Of a stretch of 51,438 nt of DNA, positions 29,579 through 39,437 are shown one piece after another. The DNA comes from an uncultured SAR116 cluster alpha proteobacterium. Lineage in GTDB: Bacteria > Pseudomonadota > Alphaproteobacteria > Puniceispirillales > Marisalimonadaceae. The stretch spans positions 1 through 51,438 of the forward strand of contig CACIWG010000010.1 of the NCBI GenBank assembly GCA_902590245.1. The letters are read 5' to 3'. The notes beneath the pieces were generated by a model. That model saw nothing but the letters and a program-made list of their open reading frames with translations. It had not been told where the DNA came from and ran no database searches. The stretch's first letter is position 1. Each line of letters begins with the position of its first letter. The translations under genes and the position numbers were made by a program.

Positions 29579-30652
29579 ATGAATGCTGAGGTACTTGATT
29601 TTTCTATGGATAATGAGAATAAAAATTTAGCACTAGAAGGTGCGATTTCTCAAATTGAAAAGAACTTTGGTAAAGGTTCTGTAATGAAATTAGGAGAAAA
29701 TGACCAGAATATTGATATTCAATCAATTTCTACTGGATCACTTGGGTTAGATATTGCCCTTGGAATAGGTGGTTTTCCTAAAGGTAGAATAATTGAAATT
29801 TATGGTCCAGAAAGTTCTGGTAAGACGACTTTAGCGCTTCATGCTATTGCTGAAGCACAAAAGCAAGGTGGTTCCTGTGCTTTTGTAGATGCAGAACATG
29901 CCTTAGATCCCGTTTATGCTAAAAAATTGGGTGTGAATATTGATGAATTACTTATCTCACAACCTGATGCTGGTGAACAAGCATTAGAGATTGCTGATAC
30001 ATTAGTTAGATCAGGCGCTATATCAGTAATGGTTATAGATTCGGTTGCTGCTTTAGTACCAAGAGCTGAATTAGAGGGAGACATGGGTGATACACATGTT
30101 GGACTTCAAGCTCGATTAATGAGTCAAGCATTACGAAAACTTACTTCATCAATATCTAAATCTAATTGTCTAGTTATATTCATAAATCAAATTAGATTAA
30201 AGATTGGTGTTATGTTTGGAAGTCCTGAAACTACAGCAGGTGGAAATGCTCTAAAATTTTATTCATCTGTAAGACTCGATATAAGAAGAATTGGAGCTAT
30301 AAAAGATAAGGATGACATAGTTGGAAATCAAACAAGAGTTAAAGTTGTTAAAAACAAAGTTGCACCTCCCTTTAGAACTGTAGAATTTGATATTATGTAT
30401 GGAGAGGGAATTTCAAAACATGGAGAACTTATAGATTTAGGTGTTGCAGCTGATATTATTGATAAGGCTGGTGCATGGTTCTCTTACAATGATCAAAGAA
30501 TTGGTCAAGGTAAGGAAAATGCAAAAAAGTATTTAAAAGATAATCCAGATACTGCATTGGAAATAGAAAATAAAATTAGAAGTAATTCTGGATTAGTTGA
30601 TAATATTATGATGAACCCAGAGGTTTCTGAAGAAAAAAATACAGAAGAGTAA
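29579..30652 (+). CDS. recA: Recombinase RecA
   Basis: RecA forms filaments on single-stranded DNA for recombination and triggers LexA self-cleavage. The 357-residue product has the N-terminal [14 protein letters not shown], Walker [15 protein letters not shown] (near residues 76-89), [20 protein letters not shown] (near 162-181) and [20 protein letters not shown] (near 206-225), including the L2-loop residues. A strong AGGAG lies 8 bases before the ATG. Regulated by the SOS promoter upstream. lexA itself is not in the window. alaS follows after 68 bases. Confidence 0.98.
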   Translation: MNAEVLDFSMDNENKNLALEGAISQIEKNFGKGSVMKLGENDQNIDIQSISTGSLGLDIALGIGGFPKGRIIEIYGPESSGKTTLALHAIAEAQKQGGSCAFVDAEHALDPVYAKKLGVNIDELLISQPDAGEQALEIADTLVRSGAISVMVIDSVAALVPRAELEGDMGDTHVGLQARLMSQALRKLTSSISKSNCLVIFINQIRLKIGVMFGSPETTAGGNALKFYSSVRLDIRRIGAIKDKDDIVGNQTRVKVVKNKVAPPFRTVEFDIMYGEGISKHGELIDLGVAADIIDKAGAWFSYNDQRIGQGKENAKKYLKDNPDTALEIENKIRSNSGLVDNIMMNPEVSEEKNTEE

Positions 30653-30720
30653 TTTTTTATTATTTAAACTTGCTTTAATATTAACAAAATAATTAAATAT
30701 ATTTTTTAATTAGTTTTGTT

Positions 30721-33372
30721 ATGAAGAATATGAATCTTTCAGAAATAAGAAATACTTTTATAAAGTATTTTAAAAAAAATAGTCATAAAGAGATTAAATC
30801 TAGTAATTTAGTACCTGATAACGATCCAACTCTTTTATTCACGAATTCAGGTATGGTCCAATTTAAAAATATTTTTACTGGAGTAGAAAAAAGAGATTAC
30901 GATAAAGCTGTTACTTCTCAAAAATGCCTTAGAGCGGGTGGAAAGCATAATGATTTAGAGAATGTAGGTCATACTGCACGTCATCATACATTTTTTGAAA
31001 TGTTAGGAAACTTTTCATTTGGAGATTATTTTAAGGAACAAGCAATACATCAATCATGGGATTTGCTTACTAAAGTATTTGAAATTCCTGAAAATAAATT
31101 ATTAGTGACAATATTTCATGAAGATGAAGAAGCCGAGCACCTATGGAAAAAAATTGGTAATCTTGACGATAGAAAAATTATTAAAATTAAAACAAGTGAT
31201 AATTTTTGGAGTATGGGTGATACTGGACCATGTGGCCCATGCTCAGAAATTTTCTTTGATCATGGTGAAAGTGTTAAAGGTGGCCCACCTGGGTCAAAAG
31301 ATGAGGATGGAGATAGGTTTATAGAAATCTGGAATCTTGTTTTTATGCAATTTGAGCAAATTGATGCTAAGACAAGAGTAAATTTACCAAAACCTAGCAT
31401 TGATACAGGTATGGGTTTAGAAAGAATATCAGCTTTATTGCAAGGCACTCACGATAACTATGAAACAGATTTATTTAAAAACTTAATTAAAGCATCATCC
31501 GAAGTAACAAAGTCTAAAGTTACAATAAATAATGCTGCCTCACATAGAGTAATAGCAGATCATATTAGATCAAGTGTATTTTTGATTGTTGAAGGGGTTC
31601 TTCCTAGCAATGACGGAAGAGGTTATGTCTTAAGAAGAATATTGAGAAGAGCTATTAGACATTCAAATATATTAGGTTATCAAAAACCATTTATGAATGA
31701 ATTATCTGATTACCTTGTAGGTGAAATGGGGTCTGCATATCCCGAATTATATGAAAATAAAGATTTTGTTAAAAACATCATTCTGAATGAGGAACTGAAA
31801 TTTAGGGAAACTTTAGATAGAGGTTTGGAAATACTAAATAGTGAAATTTCACAAAAAAATAGTAAAAAAATATTTTCAGGAAAAAAAGCTTTCGAATTAT
31901 ATGACACGTATGGATTTCCATTAGATTTAACTCAAGATGTTTTAAAAGGTCATGGATGGAAGGTGGATGAACAAAACTTTAAAAAGGAAATGAAAAAACA
32001 GAAAATTAGAGCAAGAGCAGCATGGGCTGGTTCAGGTGATAATGAAATAAGTTCAGAGATAATTAAGACTTTAAATAATCACTCATCAACAAAATTTGTT
32101 GGTTATGACAATTTAAAATGTGAAGCAAAATGTTTAAGTATGATAAAAAATAATAAACTATCTAATAGTTTAAAAGAAACTGAAAAAGGAGACTTAATTT
32201 TTGATACTACAGTATTTTATGCTGAAAGTGGTGGCCAGAAAGGTGACGTTGGTGAAATTAGTTCTAAAAATACAATTATAAAAGTTTTAGATTGTAAAAA
32301 AATAAATGTGGCAGATAAATTTATATTTTTGCATAAAGTAAAAGTCGTAAAGGGTCACATAAATATAGATGACTTATTTAATTTAGAAGTAGATACAGAA
32401 AATAGAAAAGAAATTTCTTCCCATCATACTTCTACACATCTTCTTCATGAAGCACTTAGAGAGGAGTTTGGGACAAATGTTAAACAAAAAGGATCATTAG
32501 TTAGTAATGAAAAATTAAGATTTGATTTTAATTTAAATCATCCAATTCAATCAAATGTTTTAAAAAAGATAGAGGATGTTGTTAATCAAAAAATATATCA
32601 AAATGACAAAGTAAATACTGAAATTATGGATCAAAAGTCAGCAATGGAAAAAGGTGCAATAGCTCTTTTTGGTGAAAAATATGGAAACGAAGTAAGAGTA
32701 GTTTCTATGGGGAAATCAGTAACAAAAAAAAGAATTGCGTGGTCTGTCGAGTTATGTGGTGGCACGCATTTACGATCAGTTGGTGAAGCTATTAGATTCA
32801 AAATTATTGGAGAAAGCGGAGTAGCATCTGGGGTAAGGAGAATTGAAGCTGTTACAAGAAAAAGTGCAATGTTGTATTATGAGGATAAAAATGAAATTAT
32901 TAAAACAATCTCATCAAAATTAAATATAAATTCATCAAATATAATAAAAAAAATTGATCAATTAATAGAAGAAAATACAAAATTAAAAAAAATAAAAAAA
33001 GAGGTAAAGTCTGATGAAAATGATTATCTAGTGAACTCAGAGATGATAAATGGTTTTAGATTTTTTTCAGTTGTCAGTGAAGAATTACAGCCTAAAGAAT
33101 TGAGATCTTATGCTGAAAAAATGTTAAAAAAAAATAAGTTAGATGTTGTTTGTATAGTTTCAACAATTAATGAAAAGGTTTCTTGTGTTGTAAATATAAG
33201 AAAAGAAATAACAAATAAATTAAATGCAGTAGATTTAGTTAATTTAATTTCTACTAAAGTTGATGGCAAGCCTGGAGGAGGAAGGCCAGATATGGCTCAG
33301 TCTGGTGGACAAAATGTTAAAGGTGTACAAAACGCAATCAACTTATTAAAAAAAAATTTAATTAATAAATAA
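30721..33372 (+). CDS. alaS: Alanyl-tRNA synthetase
   Basis: AlaS charges tRNA-Ala; a tRNA-Ala gene is also in the window. The full-length 883-residue product has the class II catalytic core (FTNSGMVQFKNIFTG near residue 40, RHHTFFEMLGNFSFGDYFKE near 87-106). The editing domain has HHTSTHLLHEALREEFG (near 565) and SVELCGGTHLRSVGE (near 675), giving the HxxxH and CxxxH zinc site. The C-Ala/DHHA1 domain ends GKPGGGRPDMAQSGG. It is followed by an aminotransferase gene after 4 bases. Confidence 0.98.
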   Translation: MKNMNLSEIRNTFIKYFKKNSHKEIKSSNLVPDNDPTLLFTNSGMVQFKNIFTGVEKRDYDKAVTSQKCLRAGGKHNDLENVGHTARHHTFFEMLGNFSFGDYFKEQAIHQSWDLLTKVFEIPENKLLVTIFHEDEEAEHLWKKIGNLDDRKIIKIKTSDNFWSMGDTGPCGPCSEIFFDHGESVKGGPPGSKDEDGDRFIEIWNLVFMQFEQIDAKTRVNLPKPSIDTGMGLERISALLQGTHDNYETDLFKNLIKASSEVTKSKVTINNAASHRVIADHIRSSVFLIVEGVLPSNDGRGYVLRRILRRAIRHSNILGYQKPFMNELSDYLVGEMGSAYPELYENKDFVKNIILNEELKFRETLDRGLEILNSEISQKNSKKIFSGKKAFELYDTYGFPLDLTQDVLKGHGWKVDEQNFKKEMKKQKIRARAAWAGSGDNEISSEIIKTLNNHSSTKFVGYDNLKCEAKCLSMIKNNKLSNSLKETEKGDLIFDTTVFYAESGGQKGDVGEISSKNTIIKVLDCKKINVADKFIFLHKVKVVKGHINIDDLFNLEVDTENRKEISSHHTSTHLLHEALREEFGTNVKQKGSLVSNEKLRFDFNLNHPIQSNVLKKIEDVVNQKIYQNDKVNTEIMDQKSAMEKGAIALFGEKYGNEVRVVSMGKSVTKKRIAWSVELCGGTHLRSVGEAIRFKIIGESGVASGVRRIEAVTRKSAMLYYEDKNEIIKTISSKLNINSSNIIKKIDQLIEENTKLKKIKKEVKSDENDYLVNSEMINGFRFFSVVSEELQPKELRSYAEKMLKKNKLDVVCIVSTINEKVSCVVNIRKEITNKLNAVDLVNLISTKVDGKPGGGRPDMAQSGGQNVKGVQNAINLLKKNLINK

Positions 33373-33376
33373 TATA

Positions 33377-34540
33377 ATGAATTCTATAAATAAAAATATT
33401 TTACAAATTAAAGAAACTCCAATTATGGAAATTGCAAACTATGGTAGAAATTTCACAAAAGAAACTGGAAAAGTAGTTTATCCAGCTTGGTTTGGAGAAG
33501 GTAACATCTCAACAGACAAGTTAATTTACAATAAAACAATTAATGCACTTAAAGCAGGTGAAACCTTCTATACTTATCAAAATGGAATTCCTGAGGTAAG
33601 AGAAGAAATATCCAAATATATGAATCAAATTTTTAATGTTAAGACATCACCTTTTCAACACTCTATAGTAAATGGTGGCATGCTTGGTATTAAAATTTGT
33701 TGTGAAATTGTTCTTGAAAAGGGCGATGAAGTTGTAATAGTTGGCCCAGTTTGGCCAAATATTAGATCATCTGTAGTTCTAAGAGAAGCTGTAATAAATG
33801 AAGTTAGTTTAAACTTTGATAAAACATGGACTTTAGATCTAAATAAACTTTTAAATGCAATTACTGATAAAACAAAATTAGTTTTTATAAACAGTCCTAA
33901 TAATCCAACAGGGTGGATGCTTAATTCAAATGAACAACAAATTATTTTAGATCACGTAAGAGAAAAAAATTGTTGGTTATTGGCTGATGAAGTTTATCAT
34001 AGAATTGTCTACCAAGGCGATGCATCATCAAGTTTTTTATCTTTAAGTGAACCAGAGGATAAATTGTTAGTTATAAATTCATCTTCTAAAAGTTTCAATA
34101 TGACAGGATGGAGAGTGGGTTGGATTACACATCCTGAATATTTAGGTGAGCATATAGCGAAATTAGTTCAGATATCTACAACAGGAGTGCCTGAATTTAT
34201 ACAAAAGGGTTTTATAGAGGCATTAATAAATCATCAGGTTTTAGTTGAAGAAGTTATGAAGAATCTTCATGTTTCTAGAGATTTTGTTTATAACAGAATG
34301 AAACATTGGTCTAAATTAAAAATAAATAAACCAGAGTCAGCTTTTTATTTTTTCTTCAAAGTAAATAACGCTAAAGATTCTATTAGTTTTTGTAAAAATC
34401 TTATTAAAAAAACTCAAGTTGGTTTAGCTCCAGGAGTTGCATTTGGAAAAACTGGAGATAACTTTTTACGTCTTTGTTTTGCTGCTGATGTAAAATTTCT
34501 TGAAAATATTTTAAATAGATTAGAAGAAGAGTTTAATTAA
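33377..34540 (+). CDS. Class I/II PLP aminotransferase
   Basis: A 387-residue fold-type I aminotransferase of the aspartate aminotransferase superfamily. Seen are FYTYQNGIPEVREEISKYM (near residues 59-77), FINSPNNPTGWML (near 170), DEVYHRIVY, and the PLP lysine in NSSSKSFNMTGWRVGWITHP (near 233-252), with an LRLCFA segment for the substrate-carboxylate Arg. The substrate cannot be assigned. It belongs to the alaS operon (4-base gap) and ends one base short of the convergent gene at 34542. Confidence 0.88.
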   Translation: MNSINKNILQIKETPIMEIANYGRNFTKETGKVVYPAWFGEGNISTDKLIYNKTINALKAGETFYTYQNGIPEVREEISKYMNQIFNVKTSPFQHSIVNGGMLGIKICCEIVLEKGDEVVIVGPVWPNIRSSVVLREAVINEVSLNFDKTWTLDLNKLLNAITDKTKLVFINSPNNPTGWMLNSNEQQIILDHVREKNCWLLADEVYHRIVYQGDASSSFLSLSEPEDKLLVINSSSKSFNMTGWRVGWITHPEYLGEHIAKLVQISTTGVPEFIQKGFIEALINHQVLVEEVMKNLHVSRDFVYNRMKHWSKLKINKPESAFYFFFKVNNAKDSISFCKNLIKKTQVGLAPGVAFGKTGDNFLRLCFAADVKFLENILNRLEEEFN

Positions 34541-34541
34541 A

Positions 34542-35906
34542 CTACCAAGGAGTAATATTTTCTTTCAGTAATTTATAACCTTCAATAAAACCTGGTCTTT
34601 CATCACCATAAATATTGTCAAATTGTTTTAAAGTTATATTGAACCATTCTTTAAGATCTTGGTTATTGGGATTTGCATCTAAATATGCATCTCTTATTAA
34701 AACAAAATGAATTCTTGGGTCATAGGGTTGCTTTGTTCCTTTCATACTCTCATCTCCATCTAATAATCGCAGTAACATTGCATCAGCTGAACCAAGTGTT
34801 TGTTCATGTATTGGTGGACCATCCATTCTGTGCATCACTGAAGTCATGTCTCTTCCATTACCAGTTGTATAACCTAATTCATTCCATAATGTATTCATTT
34901 TTTTTTCATTATTAATATAATTTAGAATGATATCACCAAATCGTCTTAATGGATCTGATATATCTGCGAGAAGGTCAGTCAGTCTATCTCCGTCTAAGTC
35001 AGTCGCTAAAACTACGCATTCATTCTTTTCGATCAAATCCCAAACTAAAAGGCCATAATTTGTATCAGATATGTGTTGTTCAATTTGTCCTGTCCAATTT
35101 TCCATGCCTGATTTAAAATCTTTAGGAAGTAAATTTATAATTTTATTAATACTCTCTTTATGCTCCTCGTAAGCATTGACTGCCCATTTTCTACCTATTT
35201 TAAATTTTGTACCTTCAAGCAACCAAGTTATTATTCCAGCATTGATACCATCTTCCATTGCCTGAGTTGGTTTAAAGGCGATTCTACCAAGCTTACCAGT
35301 TTCACTAATCATTTTTAAAAAAAGCCTTCCTGCATAAGCCATTTGTATTCCAGGTGTATTCATTTCGGAATGTATAATGCCTGTATCTTTGCTAACTTCA
35401 AACTTTTGCTTATTTTGAGAATATGGTAGACAAGGCATGCATCTTACAACGGTTATTGGACCATATGGTCTAACATTACAGTATACTCCAGCTTGTGTTC
35501 TTAAAGGAGCATTCCCAGACTTTCCCATCACAACTACTCTAGATCCATTTTTATCATTGACATAAGCATCACCTGCAGTAGACCATTTTATTGATGTCAT
35601 AGGCATATTTCCAAACCAACTCAAAGGTTCTAAATTTTTGTCATGTCTAATTTGAGACCACATTGGAACTGCATAAAATGGTAAATTTAAAATGTCAATT
35701 GCTGCAATTGTACCTAAAAGCGCATAAGCATCAGTTAATGAATGTGCTATTGGGTTAATATTTTTATCAAAGTTTCCACCTTCCCAAACGATAGCATTTG
35801 AATATCCTTTTGGTCTTATATCAGATGACCTATATAACGAAGATATTAATTTTAAAAGATCATTTCCATCAGCCTCTGTTTTGGCAATATTTAATAAATC
35901 AAGCAT
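34542..35906 (-). CDS. Unrecognised conserved-looking protein, 454 residues
   Basis: I do not recognise this protein. It is soluble by composition, with no signal peptide or membrane segment, and richer in Trp, Met and Pro than its neighbours, which suggests a compact enzyme-like fold. Notable stretches are WEGGNFDKNINPIAHSLTDA (near residue 41), GVYCNVRPYGPITVVRCMPC (near 140-159, with C-x2-C spacing), LATDLDGDRLTDLLADISDP (near 300-319) and GRDMTSVMHRMDGPPIHEQT (near 349-368). It has a clear Shine-Dalgarno AGGGG before the ATG. The conserved-looking His/Asp/Cys residues could bind metal, but this is speculation. It appears monocistronic between convergent and same-strand neighbours. Confidence 0.8.
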   Translation of the reverse strand: MLDLLNIAKTEADGNDLLKLISSLYRSSDIRPKGYSNAIVWEGGNFDKNINPIAHSLTDAYALLGTIAAIDILNLPFYAVPMWSQIRHDKNLEPLSWFGNMPMTSIKWSTAGDAYVNDKNGSRVVVMGKSGNAPLRTQAGVYCNVRPYGPITVVRCMPCLPYSQNKQKFEVSKDTGIIHSEMNTPGIQMAYAGRLFLKMISETGKLGRIAFKPTQAMEDGINAGIITWLLEGTKFKIGRKWAVNAYEEHKESINKIINLLPKDFKSGMENWTGQIEQHISDTNYGLLVWDLIEKNECVVLATDLDGDRLTDLLADISDPLRRFGDIILNYINNEKKMNTLWNELGYTTGNGRDMTSVMHRMDGPPIHEQTLGSADAMLLRLLDGDESMKGTKQPYDPRIHFVLIRDAYLDANPNNQDLKEWFNITLKQFDNIYGDERPGFIEGYKLLKENITPW

Positions 35907-35964
35907 ATTTACCCCTTACAATTCAAGTAATTATAAAATAAGATATAGACTATTAAAAAAATTT

Positions 35965-36510
35965 TCAAAAACTTTTTAATAAAGTTTTTAATTTGTTTAA
36001 ATCATTTAATTCGATTAAATCTGAATAAAAATTATCATTCATAAATTTTTCTTTTTTCATCTTTTCAAGAAGCTTAATCAAGAAATTCCAATAATTTTTG
36101 TAGTTAAATATAATTATTTTTTTATCAATTATTTGTTTCAACTGAATCAGTGTTAATACTTCGACGCATTCATCGAGAGTACCAATGCCGCCAGGTAAAA
36201 TTATAAACAAAGACGCTTTTTTATACATTATTGCCTTTCGAGATCGCATTGTAGTTGTAAATTTTGTATTAATACCATCTAATGGTTTCTCAACTCTTGC
36301 AAGAAAGTTTGGCATTACACCAAATACTTTGGCTCCAGATTGTTGAGCAGATTTTGCGCATGCTCCCATGAGTCCAGTACTACCAGCACCATAAATTAGG
36401 TTGAAATTATTTTCTCCAATCAATTGACCAATCTTTTCTGCTAGAGTTTTAAAGTCAGGTGAGGATCCTGAAGAAGCTCCACAAAATACACAAATATTTT
36501 TTTTTACCAT
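35965..36510 (-). CDS. LOG family protein (nucleotide 5'-monophosphate phosphoribohydrolase)
   Basis: A 181-residue Rossmann-fold protein of the LOG (formerly lysine decarboxylase-like, TIGR00730) family, which cleaves ribose-5-phosphate from cytokinin or purine nucleotides. It opens ICVFCGASSGSSPDFKTLAE and has LIYGAGSTGLMGACAKSA (near 39-56). The two active-site motifs are MRSRKAIMYKKA and PGGIGTLDECVEVLTL (near 105-120). Length fits. It is divergent from the LysM gene at 36583. The natural substrate in bacteria is usually AMP-like. Confidence 0.92.
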   Translation of the reverse strand: MVKKNICVFCGASSGSSPDFKTLAEKIGQLIGENNFNLIYGAGSTGLMGACAKSAQQSGAKVFGVMPNFLARVEKPLDGINTKFTTTMRSRKAIMYKKASLFIILPGGIGTLDECVEVLTLIQLKQIIDKKIIIFNYKNYWNFLIKLLEKMKKEKFMNDNFYSDLIELNDLNKLKTLLKSF

Positions 36511-36582
36511 TTTTTAAGTCTTTGATTTAATATTATAGTGATGTTAGATTATATATTTATTTTATAAAGAAAGATAAATATT

Positions 36583-37599
36583 TTGTCTAAAATTACATAC
36601 TTGCTTTTTTTGGGAACTTTTTTAGCTGTTGGGGCTATAACTTATAACATTTATCAACCAACAAATATTCAAGAAAAAAAAATAGATGTACCAGTAGTTA
36701 ATAAAATAAAAGAAGCAAAACCTCTTATAAATGAGGATAAAAAAATAGAAAAAATTAAAAGTGAAAAAATTTTAGACCTGCAAACAATTCGTGTAAATCC
36801 TGAAGGTGATGTTCTTATAGCTGGAAAGACTCTACCAAATTCGGAATTAAATGTAATTTCAAATGGAAAAATAATTGCCAAAACTTTATCAGATAATGTT
36901 GGAGAATTTGTAATTGTTACTGAAAATCCACTTAGTGCTGGCGATCATATTTTAGCTTTTAAAATAACTTCAGCTGAAAAAAAAATTATAATTTCAAATG
37001 ATGCAATAGCAATTAAAATTGATAATAATAAAGACACAGTTCCAATAGTAGCTATTATTGATACAGATGGTATCAAAGCTACTAAAATAATACAGTCTCC
37101 AAAATTAAACAAAAAGAAACAAAAACTAAAATTAATTTCTCAAAATTCTGTAAGTAATCTAAATCCAGAAATTTCAATTTTATCACTCACAAATGATTTA
37201 GAATTAAATCAATTACAGATATCGGGTTATTCCATAAAAGGTGTTAAGGTAGAAGCAAGAATATTAGGGAGTAAAGTATTTAGTGGATCAATTCTAGATA
37301 ATGCTTGGAATATTACATTACCAAATTCTTTAATATCTGGTGAACAAGTTTTAATTGCAAATCTCATTGATAAAGAGGGTAAAATTGTTGCAAAAGATCA
37401 AATCAACATTTATGGAGAAATTTTAAAAAATGCAGGAAACAAAACTCTCTTAGTAGTTCAAAAAGGAGATGCATTGTGGAAAATTGCTTATCAAAGGTTG
37501 GGTGGTGGAGAAAAATATGTAGATATTATTAAATTAAATAAAAATAAAATAAATAATCCAGATTTAATTTTCCCAAAACAATTATTCATATTACCTTAA
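36583..37599 (+). CDS. Membrane-anchored LysM-domain protein
   Basis: A 338-residue envelope protein. An N-terminal hydrophobic anchor or signal (about residues 4-22) is followed by a Lys-rich linker, Ig-like beta repeats (VRVNPEGDVLIAGKTLPNSE-type strand pattern in the middle; a second copy near residues 205-280) and a C-terminal LysM domain (about 290-338, VQKGDALWKIAYQRLGGGEK) that should bind peptidoglycan. The start is TTG at 36583 with AAAGA upstream; there is no in-frame ATG nearby. Similar LysM proteins with internal Ig-like modules are common in Alphaproteobacteria. The next gene follows after 7 bases. Confidence 0.8.
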   Translation: MSKITYLLFLGTFLAVGAITYNIYQPTNIQEKKIDVPVVNKIKEAKPLINEDKKIEKIKSEKILDLQTIRVNPEGDVLIAGKTLPNSELNVISNGKIIAKTLSDNVGEFVIVTENPLSAGDHILAFKITSAEKKIIISNDAIAIKIDNNKDTVPIVAIIDTDGIKATKIIQSPKLNKKKQKLKLISQNSVSNLNPEISILSLTNDLELNQLQISGYSIKGVKVEARILGSKVFSGSILDNAWNITLPNSLISGEQVLIANLIDKEGKIVAKDQINIYGEILKNAGNKTLLVVQKGDALWKIAYQRLGGGEKYVDIIKLNKNKINNPDLIFPKQLFILP

Positions 37600-37606
37600 A
37601 AAAAAT

Positions 37607-38218
37607 ATGTTAGACCAAAAATTGAATTATTTTTTTAAACCAGTTTTAAAAAAAATTTCGAATATTTTTCTAAAATATGAAATTTCACCAAATCAAATTA
37701 CATTATTTAGTTTCATTTTAGGTATTTTTTGTTTTATTCTTTTATCTTTAGGAATGATATATATTGCTTTAATTTTTTTTATATTAAATAGATTTTTTGA
37801 TGGTGTTGATGGAACTTTGGCTAGGTTAAAAAAGCCAACAGATTTAGGTGGTTTTTACGATATAATTTCTGATTTTTTAATTTATGCTTTGTTACCTTTT
37901 GGCTTTATTTTATTCGATAATAATAATTTCCTTTCAATGTCATTATTACTAACATCTTTTATAGGAACAAGTACTACGTTTTTAATGACAGCTTGGATTT
38001 TTGAGAAAAAAAAAATAAAAATTGAACAACTTTCAAAAAAATCATTTTTTTACAGCGAAGGACTTATTGAGGGAGCAGAAACTATAATTTTATTTATATT
38101 AATGTTTGTATTTTATGAAGAGGCAAGTTTCATAGCTTGGATATTTGCATTGTTATGTTTTTTAACTGCAATAATCAGAGTAGTTAAAGTTAGTAAAATA
38201 TTAAATTCAATAAATTAA
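37607..38218 (+). CDS. CDP-alcohol phosphatidyltransferase family protein
   Basis: A 203-residue membrane enzyme, about six hydrophobic helices. It carries the complete family motif D-x2-D-G-x2-A-R-x8-G-x3-D-x3-D, seen as FDGVDGTLARLKKPTDLGGF then YDIISD (near residues 64-90). Such enzymes join a CDP-diacylglycerol or similar donor to an alcohol such as glycerol-3-phosphate, serine, choline or inositol. The acceptor is not assignable. The gene is 7 bases after the LysM gene. Confidence 0.88.
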   Translation: MLDQKLNYFFKPVLKKISNIFLKYEISPNQITLFSFILGIFCFILLSLGMIYIALIFFILNRFFDGVDGTLARLKKPTDLGGFYDIISDFLIYALLPFGFILFDNNNFLSMSLLLTSFIGTSTTFLMTAWIFEKKKIKIEQLSKKSFFYSEGLIEGAETIILFILMFVFYEEASFIAWIFALLCFLTAIIRVVKVSKILNSIN

Positions 38219-38270
38219 ATTATAGAACTAATATATTGTAAATTTATGTAATTTTCTATAAGGATTATTT

Positions 38271-38636
38271 ATGAATAAAAATAAATTATCTCAAGATCAA
38301 TATTATATTACTCAACAACATGGAACCGAACCACCTTTTTCAGGTAAATATTTACATAATAAAGAAAAGGGTATTTATAAATGTGTTTGTTGTGATTCTA
38401 ATTTATTCTCAAGCGAAACAAAGTATGATTCTCATTCTGGGTGGCCTTCATTTTTTGATACATTTAATTTAAATGCTGTAAGCTCCTCTAAAGATGAGAC
38501 ACATGGAATGGTTAGAACTGAAGTACATTGCACTAAATGTAAAGCTCATTTGGGCCATGTTTTTCCAGATGGACCAAAACCAACTGGTTTAAGGTATTGT
38601 ATAAACTCTTTAGCTTTAAAATTCAGTAAAGAATAA
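38271..38636 (+). CDS. msrB: Peptide-methionine (R)-S-oxide reductase MsrB
   Basis: MsrB reduces the R-isomer of methionine sulfoxide in proteins. The 121-residue product has two zinc-binding CxxC pairs (CVCC near residue 38 and CTKC near 84), [12 protein letters not shown], the [13 protein letters not shown] segment with the catalytic Cys near residue 112, and [16 protein letters not shown] lies 7 bases before the ATG. The AroE-like gene follows after one base. Confidence 0.96.
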   Translation: MNKNKLSQDQYYITQQHGTEPPFSGKYLHNKEKGIYKCVCCDSNLFSSETKYDSHSGWPSFFDTFNLNAVSSSKDETHGMVRTEVHCTKCKAHLGHVFPDGPKPTGLRYCINSLALKFSKE

Positions 38637-38637
38637 A

Positions 38638-39429
38638 ATGAGAGCTAATACCAAAATATTTGGCTGTATAGCGGATCCTATTAATCATGTTAAAGCACCA
38701 ACACTTTTTACAAAAATGTTTCATGAACAAAATATAAATGCAATTATGATTCCAATAAATGTAAGTAGTAATAATTTAGAAAATTTTTTTTTTGGTATTA
38801 GGAGTATTGAAAATTTTGTTGGTATGACAGTTACAATACCACATAAAACTAATGTTCTTAAATATTGCGATCATTTAGAAAAAGAAGCAAAAGATACTCA
38901 ATCAGTAAATTGGATCAAAATTGAAAATAAAAAAATTATTGGAACTAATTTTGATGGAATAGGTTTTGTACAAGGTTTAAGGAATACAAATTTAATTGTA
39001 GAAAATAAAGATTTTGCAATATTTGGAATAGGCGGAGCTGGTTCATCAATTTGTCACTCTTTAATTAGAAATAATGTAAAGACGTTGAAGCTGATAAATA
39101 GGGATTCTAATAAACTAATTGTTTTTGCTAATAAACTCAAAGAGTTAAAATCTAATACTGAAATATTAATTGATGATTTTACAAATTATGATATTTCTGA
39201 ATATGATTATGTTATTAATGCTACGAGTCTTGGTCTTAAAGATAATAAAGATTTAATTTTTGATGTAAAAAAAACAAAAATTGATTGTACTATTATTGAT
39301 ATTGTTATGGATCCTGAAGAGACAATTTTAATTAAAGAAGCAATCAAATATAAAAGAAATTATCATTTAGGAAAAAATATGTTGGTTTCACAAATTAAAT
39401 TAGCTGGAAACTTTTTTAATTTATGGTAG
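38638..39429 (+). CDS. Shikimate dehydrogenase-like oxidoreductase
   Basis: A 263-residue AroE-family protein. It keeps the catalytic lysine in VTIPHKTNV (near residue 65), an acidic partner in GTNFDGIGF, and the NADP-binding GIGGAGSSI loop (near 131). The N-terminal motif that in AroE reads HSxSP, whose two serines bind the shikimate carboxylate, is here IADPINHVKAP, with Val18 and Ala20 in place of both. NTD is replaced by NFD. The substrate is therefore probably not shikimate, as in other AroE-like subfamilies. It sits 1 base after msrB and ends next to gcrA. Confidence 0.85.
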   Translation: MRANTKIFGCIADPINHVKAPTLFTKMFHEQNINAIMIPINVSSNNLENFFFGIRSIENFVGMTVTIPHKTNVLKYCDHLEKEAKDTQSVNWIKIENKKIIGTNFDGIGFVQGLRNTNLIVENKDFAIFGIGGAGSSICHSLIRNNVKTLKLINRDSNKLIVFANKLKELKSNTEILIDDFTNYDISEYDYVINATSLGLKDNKDLIFDVKKTKIDCTIIDIVMDPEETILIKEAIKYKRNYHLGKNMLVSQIKLAGNFFNLW

Positions 39430-39437
39430 AAAACTAT

